Shown: positions 1-12,230 of the stretch, piece after piece
Layout: the number at the start of each line of letters is the position of its first letter
How positions within the stretch are numbered: position 1 is the stretch's first letter
Source of the DNA: Culex pipiens pallens
Taxonomy: Eukaryota > Arthropoda > Insecta > Diptera > Culicidae
NCBI RefSeq assembly: GCF_016801865.2
Contig: NC_068939.1
Location: 142,786,756-142,850,755, forward strand
Direction: 5' to 3'
Length of the DNA: 64,000 nt
The notes under the pieces: model-generated
What the model saw: only the letters and a program-made list of their open reading frames with translations
Databases searched by the model: none
Told to the model about the DNA's origin: nothing
Program-made: the position numbers and the translations under genes

Positions 1-765
1 GGCCTTCGGATAATCGAGTCTGGACTGTATGACTGGATTTGACGAAATAAAAACTGTGAAAAATTTCATTCGAATTTTTCCTGTTTTTGTGAGGCCTTGT
101 AGATGAAGAGTTTTAAATCGATGAACAAAATCAATATCCCTGATAAATTCCCATCTCTGCCAGACTCTCCACCTCAAGAGGAGTCCCCATTGTGATGAAG
201 GAGCAAAAATTCCGTACTCTTGTCCTTGCTATTGTGTGAGTCGTTTAGCCGTAAAAACTGCCATCTTGCGTCTCTCTGGCCAGCCGCGCCCCTCTTCAGT
301 CACTGTGTCTGTTGTGCGAGCATAAAGAGCTTTTGGCCGTGTGATAAAACCCAAAACATGTCGAACAACAAAACACACCAACAGCATCGAGCCAACGGTT
401 TGGCGTTTTAACGGCCGGGTGGTGTGGCACCTCAAGCACCCCCAAAAGGGATAAAAACGGCGCGACATGGGGCGTATTGGCACGACGACGACGCGACATA
501 AATCTAGGTATCATCCGTGTTACTCTTACGATCTGGTACTGGTGGGGTAAAAGTGGGGGTTTGTGTCTGTTGGTTGGGAGGAATCCTCGTCAAGGGCCTT
601 TTTACGGCGGGTGGCGGTGTTTAAAGTTGTGGAAACAGCTGACAGGAGGACATTTTTACAATTAAGGAAAAAATCAAGAATTTTATTTTTTAAACTCTTT
701 TGAAAATTTGTATTATTGATGAATTGATAATCGATAATCGCCGAAAATCGCAATCGCAAAAAAAA
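1..765. other. Island without recognised gene
   Basis: No repeat partner inside the window was noticed for most of this stretch. Positions 240-480 are richer in GC than the surroundings. Small overlapping open frames occur on both strands, but none has a recognisable domain, low-complexity signature or partner frame, so none is called as a gene. The segment ends in an A-run at about 757-766 just before the palindromic repeat that follows. Confidence 0.5.
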
Positions 766-1196
766 ATAGTAGTTTATGCAACAAGTTGCAAAAAGAGGAT
801 TTTTTAAGCACGAGTCGTACATTTATCCAACGAGGTTCACCGAGTTGGATAAATACGAAGAGTGCTGAAAAAATCAAGTTTTGCAACGAGTTCCATACAA
901 CATTTTTTGCAATTCCGAAAAACACCCATTGAGTGAAATTTTAAGTAAAATTTTCATGTATTTTGTTAATAAATCGTTTAAATAAAAAAATGTTGAAAAG
1001 AGTTACTTTTCGAAACAAGTGCTGAAAAGTTCAACTTTTCAGCACCCATTTCAGTGCTGAAAAGTAGAACTTTTCAGCATTTATTTTGAAAAGTGTTGCT
1101 ATTCGATTCTGTTATTTTTGGTAGATAAAAGTAGGCTGTTTCGTCGTTCTAAAATAGGATAGGAAAAGTAAATAGTTTCACGACGGAATGGCAAAA
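766..1196 (+). repeat. Palindromic motif-rich repeat, copy 1
   Basis: This is a direct-orientation copy of 22178-22606 and the two are close along about 430 bp. The left part (about 774-900) folds back on itself: GCAACAAGTTGC-type ends surround complementary arms that meet near ACGAGGTTCACCGAGTTGG. The right part repeats GCTGAAAA or its complement at least five times (for example near 865, 1020, 1035, 1053 and 1070). No open reading frame is shared by the copies. It behaves as a mobile repeat, but terminal inverted repeats and a target duplication are not clear. Confidence 0.7.
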
Positions 1197-1565
1197 GTCT
1201 CATTGTTAGAATCACTTTTTTTTTATTTCGTTACACACATTGTTCATTTACAAATAGTGACAGGTCATTTTAGGGGGTAAGACGTTACACCTGCAAGTCA
1301 ACGCTTTCGTGCTATCTTGAATAAACAAACCTGAGTGCACACAATGTAAACAATAAAAAAAACTCGTTTTGTTTGGTTGACTATTCTGTGCATTGCCCCG
1401 AATTTTGGTTGAATTTGATAGCTGGAGTCCAGAGTTATAATTACAAATGTTTACGGTAGTCGGGCATGTACGTATGTCAATCGCGTTCTGACCTGAAATC
1501 CCTTTGGCCAGTTGTCGCACTTAAATCAATTTTCAGGGTGTGTTAAGTTAGCACAAGTTAGAAAC

Positions 1566-1945
1566 TAAAGCGTCCAATTTCCCGTCCCGGGAAAACATCC
1601 CGGGAATTCCGGGGATTTTCCGAAAAAATATTTGCCGTGAATTCCCGAAATTCAAGCGGAAGTACACATTTTCTTAACCTTTCGACACATTTTTTTCAAA
1701 TTTACAAGAAAATATAATGATATTTATTCAATTCAATTTAGGGTTCTCATTTAAATTATCAGATCGCCTGAAATTTTCATTTCAAGGTTTTTTTAAAAAA
1801 AAAATTAATTGCCGAAGCATTCAAGACTAACAATAAATCTTGTTTATTTGTTGGGCAACAACAACAAACTATTATAATTTTGGTAAGATTTTAAACAAAA
1901 ATTGTTGTTACATTATTCGAAAATAAGGTACCCCTTCTCGCCAAG
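1566..1945 (+). mobile_element. Truncated hAT-like end (TAAAGCGTCC terminus)
   Basis: The segment begins TAAAGCGTCCAATTTCCCG and continues with CCCGGGAATT-type palindromes. It matches, in reverse, the right end of the element at 37345-38660, including the downstream stretch with a TTGGGCAACAA-like run and a GGTACC motif near 1929. No matching right terminus follows, so this is one end of a broken copy. Assignment to hAT rests on the better-preserved copy at 37345-38660, whose 8-bp target duplication is readable. Confidence 0.6.
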
Positions 1946-1956
1946 ATCAAAATTGA

Positions 1957-2900
1957 GTACAGTCATGCCCCGGTTTTGCACGCCTCGGTTTTGCACTGCC
2001 CCGGTTTTGATTCGTACAGCTGCCTCGGTTAAGCACGGCCCAGTGCTTAACTGAAGCACAGAGCTTATGGGATTTTGGCTATATGGGAGACATTGGCTTT
2101 AACGTAAATCATGTAATTTCCTGTATTTTGAAAATGCAATGTTTCTCGAAAAAATACTCAAAATTATTGTTATTGCAATATGGATATCAAATGATTTGAT
2201 TTTTTCATACATTTCGAATGTAAAAACATTTTTTTAAAAACACTCAAAATTTTCACAAAACTACGTATTTTCGAAAAAACAAAAAAATTTCAGTTTTTAC
2301 AATACATTTCGAATGTAATATCAACATATTTTCAAAACACGCAAAATTTTCACAAAACTACGTTTTTTCGAAAAAAAAAATACTCAAAATTTCAGTTTTT
2401 ACAATATGGGTACCAAACGATCAGGATTTTTTTTTCATAAATTTCGAATCTGATAACAATTTGTTTTGAAAATACTCAAAATTTTCACTAAACTACGAAT
2501 TTTCGAAAAAATACTCTAAATTTCAGTTTTTACAATATGGCTATCAAACGATCAGGATTTTTTCATACATTTCGAATGTAATAAATTTTTTTTTCTGAAA
2601 ATACTAAAAATTTCACAATGCATGCATGAAAAATCGTTTGTTACCCATATTGTTAAAACTGAAATTCTGAGTATTTTTTCAGAAACACGTAGTTTTGTGA
2701 AAATGTTGAGTATTTTCAAAAAATGTTGTTATTGCTTTCGAAATGTACGTAAAAATCCTGATCGTTAGATACCCATATCGTAAAAACTAAAATTTTGAGT
2801 ATTTTTTTCGAAAATACGTAGTTTTGTGAAAATTTTGAGTGTTTTCAAAAAATCTTTTTATAACATTCGAAATGTATGAAAAAATCCCGATCCCGATCTT
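1957..2900. repeat. Foldback built of iterated AT-rich units
   Basis: Positions 1964-2060 repeat CCCCGGTTTTGCAC-like motifs about four times. From about 2100 to 2620, units of roughly 95-135 bp recur, each with CATTTCGAATGTAA, ACTCAAAATTTTCAC and AAACTACG blocks. From about 2625 to 2900 the same blocks appear in reverse complement, so the stretch is a foldback of tandem units with its centre near 2620. No coding potential was seen. It is probably the remains of a DNA transposon whose right terminus is lost. Confidence 0.6.
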
Positions 2901-4704
2901 AACAAAAATACTAATGATTATTTTTTGATATTTTTACGCATTGATAAACAGCTTATAAATTTAGAAAAATTATAGTTTTTCTTGAAGTTATATGTTTTTT
3001 TTTACAAGCAGTCAAGGAATAAATTGATTCTCACACTTATTATGACCACTTGGTTCAATATCCAACACAAAAAAAGGATGTTTGGCAAATTTTTTTTTTA
3101 TATTTTCTAGAACCGTGATGTTGCGTTTAGGAGGGTTAAAAAAATACCTTTCACCTTTAAAAAAAAACTCCTCCGACCTGAGTTCACGCACGTGCCCATT
3201 GTTAACACTGCTCCTACGCGCGCACAGAACGACGTTTCATAATAAAGAGCAATCTCAACCGCACCCCCTTCCCGCCGTGACCCAGCAGCGCGTAAATCCA
3301 CCCTCCTTTCCACGCTGCAAAGTGGCCACGTCGCGTGAAGCACCATAATGCGATGGTGGCCACAGCAGACTCCTTCCCCTGCCGCGATGGAGGAAGAAAG
3401 GACTCTCGATAATGTACAACCAACGCATCCCTCTCCCGTTGAGTGAGTTCTTGCATCACAGCAAAAATGAGCCATAATTTTGCTGAAATGAAAAACATAA
3501 AATAAAAAATGTAAAAAAGTACTTGCACTCTAAGATATTGTTAAACTGCAAGGTTCAAATGTTAATTGTTTAGCTATTAAAGTTTGCATCCTTGAACTGA
3601 GAGAAACTGCTCGTAAATCGTGAGTAAAACTAACGATTGTGATTGTGAGGATTTGTCTCTCAGGTTCATTCTAAGCAAAGTTTGCGAAAAATTAACACAT
3701 TCAAGTGTAGTTATGAGCATTCATCAAGTAGATTGGTTTTTACATACTCAGAATTTGAGAGTGATTCCTCTCAATTAAAATCAAGAGTATTTAGCTCTTT
3801 TTATTTTTAACTGTGCTGCCAAACCGGAGGAAGTTTCATGGCTGGCAACACATTAGAGAAGAGGGTGAACGCAAAAAAAAAATCCGTCCTCACACCAATA
3901 ATAACTCCCTTCAACTCAACCTTGGTACGTGTTTTTACTAGATATTAGAACATCACCCACGTGGTAGCACGCGAAAGAGAGACAAAGAGGAAGGGGGTGG
4001 TATTAAAGGCAGCTCCTAGGCTATAGCCTGAGGAGAGTTCACCCCTCAGGCCAACTCCTAGCTCTTGCAAGGACGACAACAAGTGAAGGGGACGGACACC
4101 TGCAGCAGCAGCAGCAAAACCAAGGCTGAGCCCCTCTTAAGCAAAGTTGCATTTATTGGAACATGACATTCATACACATGATTTAACTAATAATAATGGA
4201 AATTTGTACCACCCCCTCCTTCTCGTTTTGCGTGTTCATAGTGTTGCGATAGCCTTTTCATCTTCTTCCACTTCTTGGACCTATGTCATATCTAGAACTT
4301 GCTGTTGTTGTTGTTGCTGATCCAAACATGGCACGGATGAACACTTTTGGGGTTGCTCGGAGCCTTGTCGAGTTCTGTTCTACTATAATAGCTGCTACTA
4401 CTGCCCCCCCTCTCTTCTTCCCGCAAGCAAATTTGCGGGGGCACCATTGACACACATTCTACACATGGAAATTTTGTTGGACGTACCGTCCAAATGGGGT
4501 ACATGCTGCAAAAAAGAGGGTATCCAGCATTAAAATGCTGGCATAAGTGACTTGTGGTTGACGTTAAGTTTGTTGCATCAAGTGTGTGTGTGCTGATGTA
4601 ACGAGATTTTTCGGGCAACTTTGTGATGAAAAGTTATAAAAGATTGAAACTTTGTAACTGCTGGAGGCTGGGATGACAAAGTTGCACTTTGTACGAGTAT
4701 TTCC
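2901..4704. other. Mostly unique island, no gene recognised
   Basis: No partner sequence elsewhere in the window was noticed. 3180-3470 and 3950-4120 have higher GC, and a short (GCA)5 run lies at 4102-4116. Overlapping open frames of 88-122 codons occur on both strands at 3082-3528, but they lie in different frames over the same DNA and carry no recognisable motif, so they are not called. Confidence 0.45.
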
Positions 4705-5560
4705 TTAAGGGGTTACTACATGTAAAAAATCACAAAATTTCATATTAGAGCAATTCCAGCCAAAACAGGAATTTTTTAGGTACTTTTTTTCTCGACCCTC
4801 TCCGATTTCAATGAAACTTTGTAGACATGACATGTATATAGATCCAGTTTCACTCGATAATGACATTTGAGAAGGGCGTGAGAGTTTTAAATATTTTTGT
4901 AATTCGTAATTTAAATATTTCTGTATCTCGAAGCCGTTGCATCGTATCAGAAAGTGGTCAAAGACAAACTTGTAGGAAATTTGTCGGGCTTTCCGAAAAA
5001 AGGCACTGAATGAAAAAAAACACGCCATTTTTATGAGATTTTCTGATTTTTAAGTTTAAAAGTCAAATGTGAGGGGGAGCCTACGATTTTTTTCCTTCAT
5101 AATGTTTGTGAAGATAGCCTAAGATGTAACAAAAAGACTCATGAAAAATGCAGGATGGAGCAACTCACCTAAAAAAATACAAAAAATATTTACTGAAACA
5201 GTTTTTTTTTTAATAAAAGTGGTCTAAACGTCAAAATTTTCAAAAACTGAATACGGGAATCGATTCTCCAGACAATTTTACATAAAAGTCTCCATATTGA
5301 TCACTGTCCTAAGTAACAGCGGTTTTTAAAAATAAAAATGCTGAAAAAATGGTTTTTTGATGGTTTTTGACAATTTCTATATGACAGACTTGATTTTTCA
5401 GTCTCGTAAATATTTTTACCGGAAAGCTCGTCCAATTTCCCATAAGATTGTCTTTGACCACATTTCAATTGGAAGTATGGGCTCACAGATATAAGCTAAT
5501 TGCATTACTCATAACTGAAAACAGAATATTTTTTTCAGTGTAGTTCAGTGGATTGTAGTA

Positions 5561-6348
5561 AGGCGTCATCCATAAAGTACGTACGCTCTTAGGGGGGAGG
5601 GGAGTTACCGTAGGTGTGACAAGATGTGACCAAGGGGGGAGGGGGGGTTTGCGAGACTGTGACGTCACGCTAGGTTGTTTTTTTTATGATTGCATAATAT
5701 TAATTCGAAATGTACACAAATTAAATCCTCGTTTCTAAAATTGTTTGCTTACTATTATTTAGAAGTACCGTCATCAGGGGTGACATTGGGTCTGGGGGGT
5801 GAGATTGGGTCATACAAATTTCTGCATTTTTGTATGACCCAAACTCACCCCCAGACCCAATGTCACCCCTGATGACGGTATCACATTATAATTTATTATA
5901 TAGTCACATTTTTTTTCAGCTGGAACTTCAATATTTTGCAAATTCTTGCTTGATAAAAATAAATGCTTTGAAAGCAGGGTGTTCATAAGAAAACTGCTAT
6001 AAATGGTTTGAACTTATTAGATACAAAGCTGTGAAAAACAGTTTTCAAGATTTGTTTATACTTGAATGTTATACCAGGTCTTATAAATCTAATAAACATG
6101 AATAATTAGACAATTTTTTTTCATATTTTTTTCATATTAAAATTGGCAAAAATACCAAAATTATGAGAGTTTAAAGATATAAAAACTATAAAAAATCCCA
6201 TCGAAAACTAGGGGGGGGGGGGGGTCTGGCAAAATGTGACGTACTTTTTGAGGGGGGGGTTCAACCTTGTGTGACAAAGTGTGACATAGGGGGGAGGGGG
6301 GGTTAATTTTGGCCGATTTTTGCGTGACATACTTTATGGATGACGCCT
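5561..6348. mobile_element. MITE with AGGCGTCATCC terminal inverted repeats
   Basis: The termini are AGGCGTCATCCATAAAGTAC on the left and its complement (near GTACTTTATGGATGACGCCT) on the right, about 20 bp with one mismatch. G-rich runs of 8-12 bases lie at 5591-5650 and 6208-6305. There is no coding capacity. It interrupts the foldback family that starts at 4709 and is itself interrupted by the hairpin at 5768-5878. The flanks read TA on the left and AA on the right, so the duplication is TA at best with one change. Confidence 0.75.
5768..5878. mobile_element. 111-bp hairpin MITE, TA duplication
   Basis: This is an almost perfect inverted repeat. The left arm starts CCGTCATCAGGGGTGACATT and the right arm ends in the complement. 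The arms cover nearly the whole element with a loop of only a few bases near 5823. TA flanks both sides (5766-5767 and 5879-5880), as for Tc1/mariner-type elements. The terminus resembles that of 16508-17399 (CCGT then GGGGTGAC). It lies inside the MITE 5561-6348. Confidence 0.85.
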
Positions 6349-6577
6349 AACCTGGATTTACTATCCAGGTTACTTCATACTATCCAGCTTAAATCATCCA
6401 AAAACGAGTTATTTCGAAAAGTGGTCAAAGACAATCTTATGGGAAATCGGACGAGCCCCGGTAAAAATATTTAAATTGCCAGAAAGAAATTTTTCGTGAG
6501 TCTTTTTGTAACATCTTAGGCTATCTTCACAAACATTTTGAAGGAAAAAAACGTGGGCTCCCCCTCAAAGATTAAGA

Positions 6578-8640
6578 CAATATTTCTATCACAATATCTG
6601 AAATCCGGCCTCCAAAAAGTGTATAAATAACACTTAAGTGCTAATAACTTTTGATAGGGTTGTCAGATCCTTGATGATTTAAGCTCATTTGAAAGTTCTT
6701 TCGACTATCTAACTAGCGACATGTCGCATGATGAATCCGGACATCATTTTTATTGAAATATCTGAGATCCGGCCTCCAAAAAGTGCATAAAAAATACTTA
6801 AGCGCTAATAACTTTTGATAGAGTTGTCAGATCTTCAATGTTTTGGGCTCATTGGAAAGGTCTTTTTAATACCTTTGTATGTACAACATGATAGGTTTTC
6901 TTACAAAACCACCCTTTTTACAATCTTCCGGACATATGTCAAAATCGCTTTTTTAGCATAACTTTTGAAGTACTTAAGAGCGAGTCCACGAGCAAAGCAT
7001 ACCCATCTCGCATCGACCTCACCAATCTGCATGAAATTTTCAGGGGTTGTTTGTACATATAAAACTAGCATCTGGCCAAAATATGAGCACTCTAGGTCAA
7101 CGGGAAGTGGGGCAAATCGGGACACAAAGTTTGAAGGTTCAAAAACGTCAAAAATCTTAAAAAGGCTGTAACTTGGGCAAAATTCAATTCAATTTAAAAA
7201 TTCAAAATGCATCTGAAAGGACTTAAAAAATGCAACAAAATGCAGGATAGAGCACCCCAATTGGTTAAATCTAAAGGGAGTTATTGACATTTTAGTGAAA
7301 AAATAGCATAATTTTCAAACTCAAATAAAAAAGTGTTCCATCCACATATCAACTCGGTTCGACCTGCATCTTGTAGGGGACATCTGGGACTACCATCTGA
7401 GACTGAGAACGCTTTGGGTAAGGTTGTTTAACATATTAAATAGACACTTTTACTTTTAGTGAATTTTTTGGTTGTAAATTTTTGCTCGGGGGACCCCTTA
7501 GATCCCATTTTCTGATGATAATTTTATCATATTCGTGTTTCTGAGACAATTTCACAATAGAAACATGCATAAAAATGTTTATTTTCATCCATTTTAACCC
7601 TTTAAAAAATGAAAGTTAAAAAAAAATCTTCGATTCACATTTATTGAAATTCAAGTTCGTTTCCAAGGATACTAGATGACACCAGAAAAAAAGCAGCATC
7701 TAATTTTTTTTAACTTTCATTTTTCAAAGGGTTAAAATGGATGAAAATAAACATTTTTATGCATGTTTCTATTGTGAAATTGTCTCAGGAACACGAATAT
7801 GATAAAATTATCATCAGAAAATGGGATCTAAGGGGTCCCCCGAGCAAAAATTTACAATAAAAAAATTCACTAAAAGTAAAAGTGTCTATTTAATATGTTA
7901 AACAACCTTACCCAAAGCGTTCTCAGTCTCAGATGGTAGTCCCAGATGTCCCCTACAAGATGCAGGTCGAACCGAGTTGATATGTGGATGGAACACTTTT
8001 TTATTTAAGTTTGAAAATTATGCTATTTTTTCACTAAAATGTCAATAACTCCCTTTAGATTTAACCAATTGGGGTGCTCTATCCTGCATTTTGTTGCATT
8101 TTTTAAGCTCTTTCAGACGCATTTGGAATTTTTAAATTAAATTGAATTTTGCCCAAGTTACAGCCTTTTTACGATTTTTGACGTTTTTGAACCTTCAAAC
8201 TTTGTGTCCCGATTTGCCCCACTTCCCGTTGACCTAGAGTGCTCATATTTTGGCCAGATGCTAGTTTTATATGTACAAACAACCCCTGAAAATTTCAAGC
8301 AGATTGGTGAGGTCCAAACGACGTCCCATACAAAGGGGTATGCCCTGTTCGTGGACTCGCTCTTAACTAAACTTGCTGATTTTCAATATAGACCTATGGG
8401 ACTCCAAGACGGATCGAATGAGACTAATGCGGTCAAAATCCGTTCATCCAGTCCTGAGATAATCGAGTGACATTTTTTTTGTCCACCCACCTACACACAT
8501 CCACACAGACATTTGCTCAGAACATGATTCTGAGTCGATATGTATACGTGAAGGTGGGTCTACGAGGTCAAATCAATAAGTTCATTTTTCGAGTGATTTT
8601 ATAGCCTTTCCTCAGTAAGGTGAGGAAGGCAAAAACTCAA
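6578..8640 (+). mobile_element. Retroposon-like repeat, interrupted by a 1.4-kb palindrome
   Basis: This matches the better copy at 32868-33938. The left part holds about 1.7 units of a 164-bp tandem repeat (CCGGCCTCCAAAAAGTG at 6605 and 6769). The right part (8367-8640) carries the family 3' end with GTGAGGAAGGC, then an A-rich tail. The 5' end of the family is missing. The DNA at 6978-8362 is a foldback inserted at a TTAA site. Confidence 0.7.
6978..8362. mobile_element. 1.4-kb foldback element flanked by TTAA
   Basis: Perfect 14-bp termini (GAGCGAGTCCACGA and complement) are flanked by TTAA at 6974-6977 and 8363-8366. The related copy at about 33655 lacks the insertion, which fixes both boundaries. 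The arms, roughly 6978-7626 and 7703-8362, are near-identical reverse complements over about 650 bp, with a loop near 7627-7702. The left arm lacks about 20 bp near 7005 that the right arm keeps. TTAA points to a piggyBac-type transposase acting in trans. No transposase is encoded. Confidence 0.85.
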
Positions 8641-9119
8641 CATTAAAAAAAAAATAGAAAAAGCTTCAATCAAATTTTGCAAAATATCAAAGAAAAGGAC
8701 CACGTTCTTAAGAAATATCAAGGAAACTTTTTGTTGCACATGAATGTTTTTTTAATAATTTTTTTTTATTAGGTCCTTTTCGATACTGGGACCTGGTTAG
8801 GACCGAGCCGGCTTTTGTAATTACATTTTACTTAAAGCTAAGAGTAATTACAGAGGATCTTGTGTGTAAATGTAAGTGGAAGGGGATCCGATTACCCGCG
8901 GCCTACTCGGGGTTAGCAGCAAATGAAAGTTTGAAATATCTCATTTCATTAGCAGATGAACAATAATCTTTTATCGAAAAACAAATAAAGTTAGGGAAAA
9001 TATTCCTATTTTTGACCATGTACTGTTTTTTAAGAATTACGGTGATTTCTGAACTCTTTTTGTAATCTTTCGTATGAAGAACATATATAGAACTACTATC
9101 AGATTTTAGCACTCCAGTC
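8641..9119 (-). other. AT-rich island with a possible retroelement 3' end
   Basis: On the minus strand 8915 to 8752 reads as a GC-richer stretch ending in an A-rich run (AATAAAAAAAAATT near 8762), which is what the 3' end of a non-LTR or SINE copy looks like. No target duplication or second copy was identified. The rest of the interval shows nothing specific. Confidence 0.3.
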
Positions 9120-10237
9120 TTAACGAAACAGTTAGTTTTCTAATCTAATCTAATCTAATCAGACCCTAGCGCAGCCAATCTTTCGAAGGGATCCTGGAGA
9201 GTGCCTTAGGTTAGATGACGTTTAGCACTCTTCTTGTCATTTATTAACATTTGTAGTGCGCCATTGCATCGGAATGCATTGAAACATCACAAGCGTTAAA
9301 GCGGCCAGGCCTACTGCGTAAAACCGTATCGCAGAGATGACTCGTAATTGGGTTGAGTTTGAGCACTGAGTGTTCGAACAACAACACAATTCTGAGTCGA
9401 CAGGTGAGGAAGAAGCGTGGGGACACACCACCATACGCTCCGAGTTTTTTGGTTGTATTCGTTGGGAGCACCATTAGGGTGTAATATGGTTGTATGGAAA
9501 AAAATAAAGTTGTCCAAATTTAGCGAGCACAGCAATTTTTCAGTTCCTTTTAGGGTCCTTAACCACTCCCCAAAGTTTGGGAACGATTGGTTTAGTCCTC
9601 GCTTTGCGCAAAGCGATTCAATTTTCCATATAAATTTGTATGGGAAAAACCATTTTTTTGGATTTTGATATTTATAAAATCCACGTTTCACGCTGTACTC
9701 AAACCGGATTCATATTCGGATGCTCTAGAAGGTGCTCTACAACTTTCCCGAAGAGAGTATGGTGCTAACTTGCTCTTAAAAAAAGATACAGCGTGTTCAA
9801 AACTCGTCTAAAACGTGTTTTTTGCTCGAAAATCACGTTTTAGACGAGTTTTGAGGACGCTATATCTTCTTATAGGATCAAGTTAACACCATACTCTCTT
9901 CGGCAAAGTTATAGAGCACATTTTAGAGCATCCGAATATGAGTCCGGTTTTGATATAGCATGAAACGTGGATTTGATAAATATCAATATCCAAAAAAATG
10001 GTTTTCTCCATACAAATTTATATGGAAAATTGAATCGCTTTGCGCAAAGTGAGGACTAAACCAATCGGTCCCAAACTTTGGGGAGTTGTTTAGGACCCCA
10101 AAAGGAACTGAAAAATTGCTGTGCTGGAAAATCGATTTTGATATTACACCCTAGAGCACCATGCTAAGAAGGTTTGGTACTCCGGGACCCTCTGAGATGG
10201 GACATTGTATTTCCATTAACGAAATAGTTAGTTTTCT
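9120..10237 (-). mobile_element. Retroposon 3' fragment with 22-bp target duplication
   Basis: On the minus strand this runs from 10215 to 9142 and ends in four TTAGA-type repeats (9141-9160 on the plus strand). It is flanked by a 22-bp direct repeat with one mismatch (9120-9141 and 10216-10237), the signature of target-primed reverse transcription. The 3' portion matches 36850-37244 in plus orientation closely, so this is a 5'-truncated copy of that family. It is split by the foldback at 9475-10153. Both copies keep an open frame of at least 65 codons in the same place, of unknown meaning. Confidence 0.85.
9475..10153. mobile_element. Foldback MITE with perfect 9-bp duplication
   Basis: The termini are TAGGGTGTAATAT and its complement. 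GAGCACCAT is duplicated perfectly at 9466-9474 and 10154-10162. The uninterrupted target can be read in the related copy near 36911. The arms (about 9475-9805 and 9835-10153) are reverse complements, with GCGCAAAGCGATTCAATTTT in both. A 9-bp duplication is typical of Mutator-like elements, so this may be a non-autonomous member. A broken relative is at 52635-53010. Confidence 0.88.
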
Positions 10238-12230
10238 GAGCAAAATTCAAAACGAGTTATCTTTTTTTTTTAAATTGAAATGTTAGCGACGAATTATCAA
10301 TAATTATGAAACTAAACAGAACTTTCGATAAATAAAATTGTTTGAAGATATTTTTTTCCAATCTATCGTCAACTAACGGTGATCTTTCCATTCAAACACC
10401 CCCCGACCCTCTCCTTCCGGTCATAAACGGATGCAAGGAACAAATTTTATCTGCGCTACAACAGACGAATCCTGGTCTGCGTTCATGTTCGGAGCTGCTG
10501 CCGGGGGGGAGCTTTGTCCGAAAACATTTCCTCTGCCCGAATAACTGTCGTGTTCCATGTTCCTGGACTCGACGACGAGCTCGAGCTTCGCTCCTTGAGG
10601 CTAAGGAAATGCAAACGAGAGCCCGAAAAGTGCCAAAAACGAGTTCGTGTCCCTCCCAACAGACAGTGTGCCAAAAGGACATGATGTTTTTCGATCCTGG
10701 CTAACTGTTGGAATGCCGCCACTGACTGGCATGCAAAGTGGCCTCACGACGTCACCGTCGTGCTTGCTTGACGCATGTCGATGTGTACAAATTTTCGTAT
10801 ATCGTTAAAACACTACTAGCAACAAGATAGCACGACATTGTCGATGTTCAGGAAAAATCCAGCAAAATCGGTCCAATTTGGGAGGTTTACGGACACTTTA
10901 CAGCCGAAGCCAAAGGGAGCATTTCCGGTTAAGCCGCGAGCACTGGTAATGGTCCTCGAGAGCCGCTGCAGCGTGTGACAATAACTTCCGGAAGTAGATC
11001 TGGCTGCACTGCAGGAGAGAGTGGCTTGCTAGGGTCAGGCCGGGATTATTCTGTGCCTCGGCGTCCCTATTCAAGTGGAACGCACTTTTTCGATGGTGCG
11101 GGACCGAAATCCTTGCCGGATTATTTCGTTGGACCAGCAACAATAAGCCAGAAAAAAGAAAATAAAATGTCGAGAGAAGTGGATTTTTTTTCGGACGTGT
11201 TGTTTTTTTTTTTTAATTTCCGGTTGATTGATATTGTGACAGGCCGAGCTGGAGCAGGGTTATTGAGTGTGTCACAGTGCCAATTGAAGTTTGAAGGGGC
11301 TTCTGGTTTACGGATGGATCGATTCGGAACAACTTGAGTCATGTTTGGGAATCGAAATATGACTCGATATTAACAAGAGAGATAATCCACACTTGTTGTT
11401 TTGATCGTTGTTACATTTTTTTCTTTTCTTTTTTTAAATAAAATGAAATCTGCCTTTAATCAATTCTTAAAATTCATTATTGCACTCATTTGAGCTCTGG
11501 AAAGTGAAATTCTACAGAAATCATTATCGATACATTGCAAATTTGTGACAAACCAACATAATTTCCATAATAATAGTCTACTGGGTCAAAATGTTGTTGA
11601 ATCAGTACTAGATAACCTTTCAAATTGGCCACTTAGTACTTGTTTCAGTGAAAACATAAAATTTATTTCTTGGTTTATGTCTGGACTAATAAACAAATCT
11701 GGAGTTTGTTTTTAAAAGGTCCAAAAAACCAAATTTATTTTTTTTGCTTTTTGGGTGTTTTTAATACCCCTGACTCAAAGCGGTTTTAAAAAACACGGTT
11801 TTTTTTACCTTTTCAAAAAAAAGTCCAGAAATGTAATCATTGAGTACACTCAATTGTTACTTTTGTTTATTGGACCTTTAAGATTTTGAGAGTTTAGACA
11901 TTTTTGTAATTGTAAGTTTAGTAATTTTATAATATGGGAATTGAAGGTTTTGGAATGTGAAATTCATGAGCTGAATGGTTTTGAAATGTTTGAATTTTGT
12001 AGTTATGGAATCTCAGAATCCTTTTTTTGAAATGTTAGATTTAAAGAAATATAGGGGTTTTCAGTTTTGGATCTTGAAATGATCATGCCAAAGGTTGAAT
12101 CTTAGACCTCTACACACCACAACTACCAATTCCCCGCGACACTCACGCAGCCCTGTTGTTTAAATCTGATCAAATTTGGTCATACGATCAGTTTTATCAA
12201 GATCCACAATAGAATTCGGAAAAGAGCCTA
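10238..12230. other. Mixed island, no gene recognised
   Basis: 10340-11340 has higher GC and several 70-120 codon open frames on both strands, none with a recognisable domain or consistent codon signal. 11340-12230 is AT-rich with many T and A runs. Nothing was found that supports an exon, an RNA gene or a mobile element here apart from the retroelement-like tail described next. Confidence 0.4.

Larger units (their letters stand above)
4709..6577 (+). mobile_element. TTAA-flanked foldback family, copy with nested MITE
   Basis: The left end is TTAA (4705-4708) followed by GGGGTTACTACATGTA, the same terminus as the elements at 15212 and 49707, which suggests a piggyBac-type target. Inside, 5082-5155 and 5340-5490 reappear as reverse complement at 6418-6565, so this is a foldback. 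The body is interrupted by the MITE at 5561-6348. The right terminus is absent: at about 6577 the sequence switches to the retroposon family of 32868-33938. A reverse-oriented relative occupies 55640-58780. Confidence 0.65.

Noticed and set aside
3082..3528. Overlapping 88-122 codon frames on both strands
   Set aside because: They occupy the same GC-richer DNA in different phases and none has a recognisable motif, so they look like chance frames.
10342..11342. Several 70-120 codon frames as possible exons
   Set aside because: Frames on both strands overlap, no domain is recognisable and no splice-consistent chain was found.
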